From NCBI GenBank assembly GCA_003313425.1, contig NHZP01000068.1, forward strand, positions 62,001 to 126,000: DNA of 64,000 nucleotides, in the 5' to 3' direction. The notes beneath the pieces are model-generated. The model made no database searches and was not told where the DNA came from. It saw only the letters and a program-made list of their open reading frames with translations. The stretch is from Pseudopyrenochaeta lycopersici (lineage: Eukaryota; Ascomycota; Dothideomycetes; Pleosporales; Pseudopyrenochaetaceae). A program made the translations under genes and the position numbers. Shown piece after piece: positions 63,631-64,000 of the stretch (the stretch's first letter is position 1; every line of letters starts with the position of its first letter).

Positions 63631-64000
63631 AGTAGGTCTCCCTAAACTCCTACTAACTCCTGCAAACTCCTAGGCTAGTAGAAGGTAGCCTAGGCTTATC
63701 TAGGCTTATCTAAACTCTTATAAACTCCTGTAAACTCTTATAAGCTCCTAGGCCTATTAGAACTCTTACTAACTCTTGCTAACTCCTGTAAACTCCTGTA
63801 AGCTCCTAGGCCTATTAGAACTCTTACTAACTCTTACTAACTCTTACTAACTCTTACTAACTCCTGCAAACTCCTGTAAACTCCTACAAACTCCTGCAAG
63901 CTCCTAGGCCTATTAGAACTCTTGCTAACTCTTACAAACTCCTGCAAACTCCTGTAAACTCCTGCAAGCTCCTAGGCCTATCAGAACTCTTGCCAACTCT
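63631..64000. repeat. ~10-bp-unit minisatellite with higher-order spacing, continuing past the window
   Basis: Tandem variants of AACTCCTGTA / AACTCTTACT, punctuated by AGCTCCTAGGCCTATTAGA roughly every 60-100 bp (near 63,740, 63,808, 63,900 and 63,968). The array reaches the window end. Confidence 0.85.

Overview
The window comes from a filamentous ascomycete (Pezizomycotina). Genes are split by 44-62 nt GT-AG introns with CTAAC/CTGAC-like branch sites. It holds HET-, NACHT- and FunK1-type proteins. Many blocks are AT-rich and littered with TAG/TAA stops where CAG, TGG or GAC are expected, the signature of repeat-induced point mutation (RIP) of transposons. No tRNA, rRNA or CRISPR array is supported.

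Layout. (1) 1-29.5 kb is a nested transposon wasteland. It holds RIP-degenerate relics, a stranded acyltransferase fragment (3.5-4.2 kb), a LINE ORF1 relic (11.5-12.2 kb), and a pogo element (12,341-26,924) split by a 12.7-kb insertion. That insertion is a repeat-rich unit with helically phased 11-bp motifs every ~160-280 bp. It carries a 7-kb LTR retrotransposon (19,354-26,387, TSD CGTAG), which in turn carries an un-RIPped solo LTR (24,425-24,726, TSD ATAGG). A nearly intact second pogo follows (27,635-29,474). (2) 30.0-47.3 kb is a gene island that looks like a programmed-cell-death/allorecognition locus. It has a 2089-aa C2H2-HET-NACHT-WD40 NLR (minus), a divergently transcribed subtilisin-like protease (plus), a convergent gasdermin-like pore-forming protein (minus), and a 1595-aa PNP-NACHT-ankyrin-SPRY NLR (minus). 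(3) 47.4-53.1 kb holds gene fragments (P450, FunK1 kinase, WD40 tail of another NLR, transposase N-terminus) and a palindromic MITE. (4) 53.1-62.8 kb is a decayed Helitron interrupted by a young chromodomain Ty3/gypsy element with LTRs identical by eye (54,031-59,262, TSD GTATT) and by a 171-bp MITE-like insertion in its helicase P-loop region. (5) The right edge is a ~10-bp-unit minisatellite.

How the genes may work together. In known fungal systems (HET-Q1/HET-Q2 of Podospora) a subtilisin-like protease cleaves a gasdermin to trigger cell death, and HET-NACHT-WD40 proteins are incompatibility sensors. Here an NLR, protease and gasdermin sit consecutively over 11 kb. The NLR and protease share a ~0.67-kb divergent promoter and the protease and gasdermin converge with ~0.12 kb between stops. 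A sensor-protease-pore cassette is inferred, with a second NLR beside it. Exon joins were worked out by hand and keep frame throughout.
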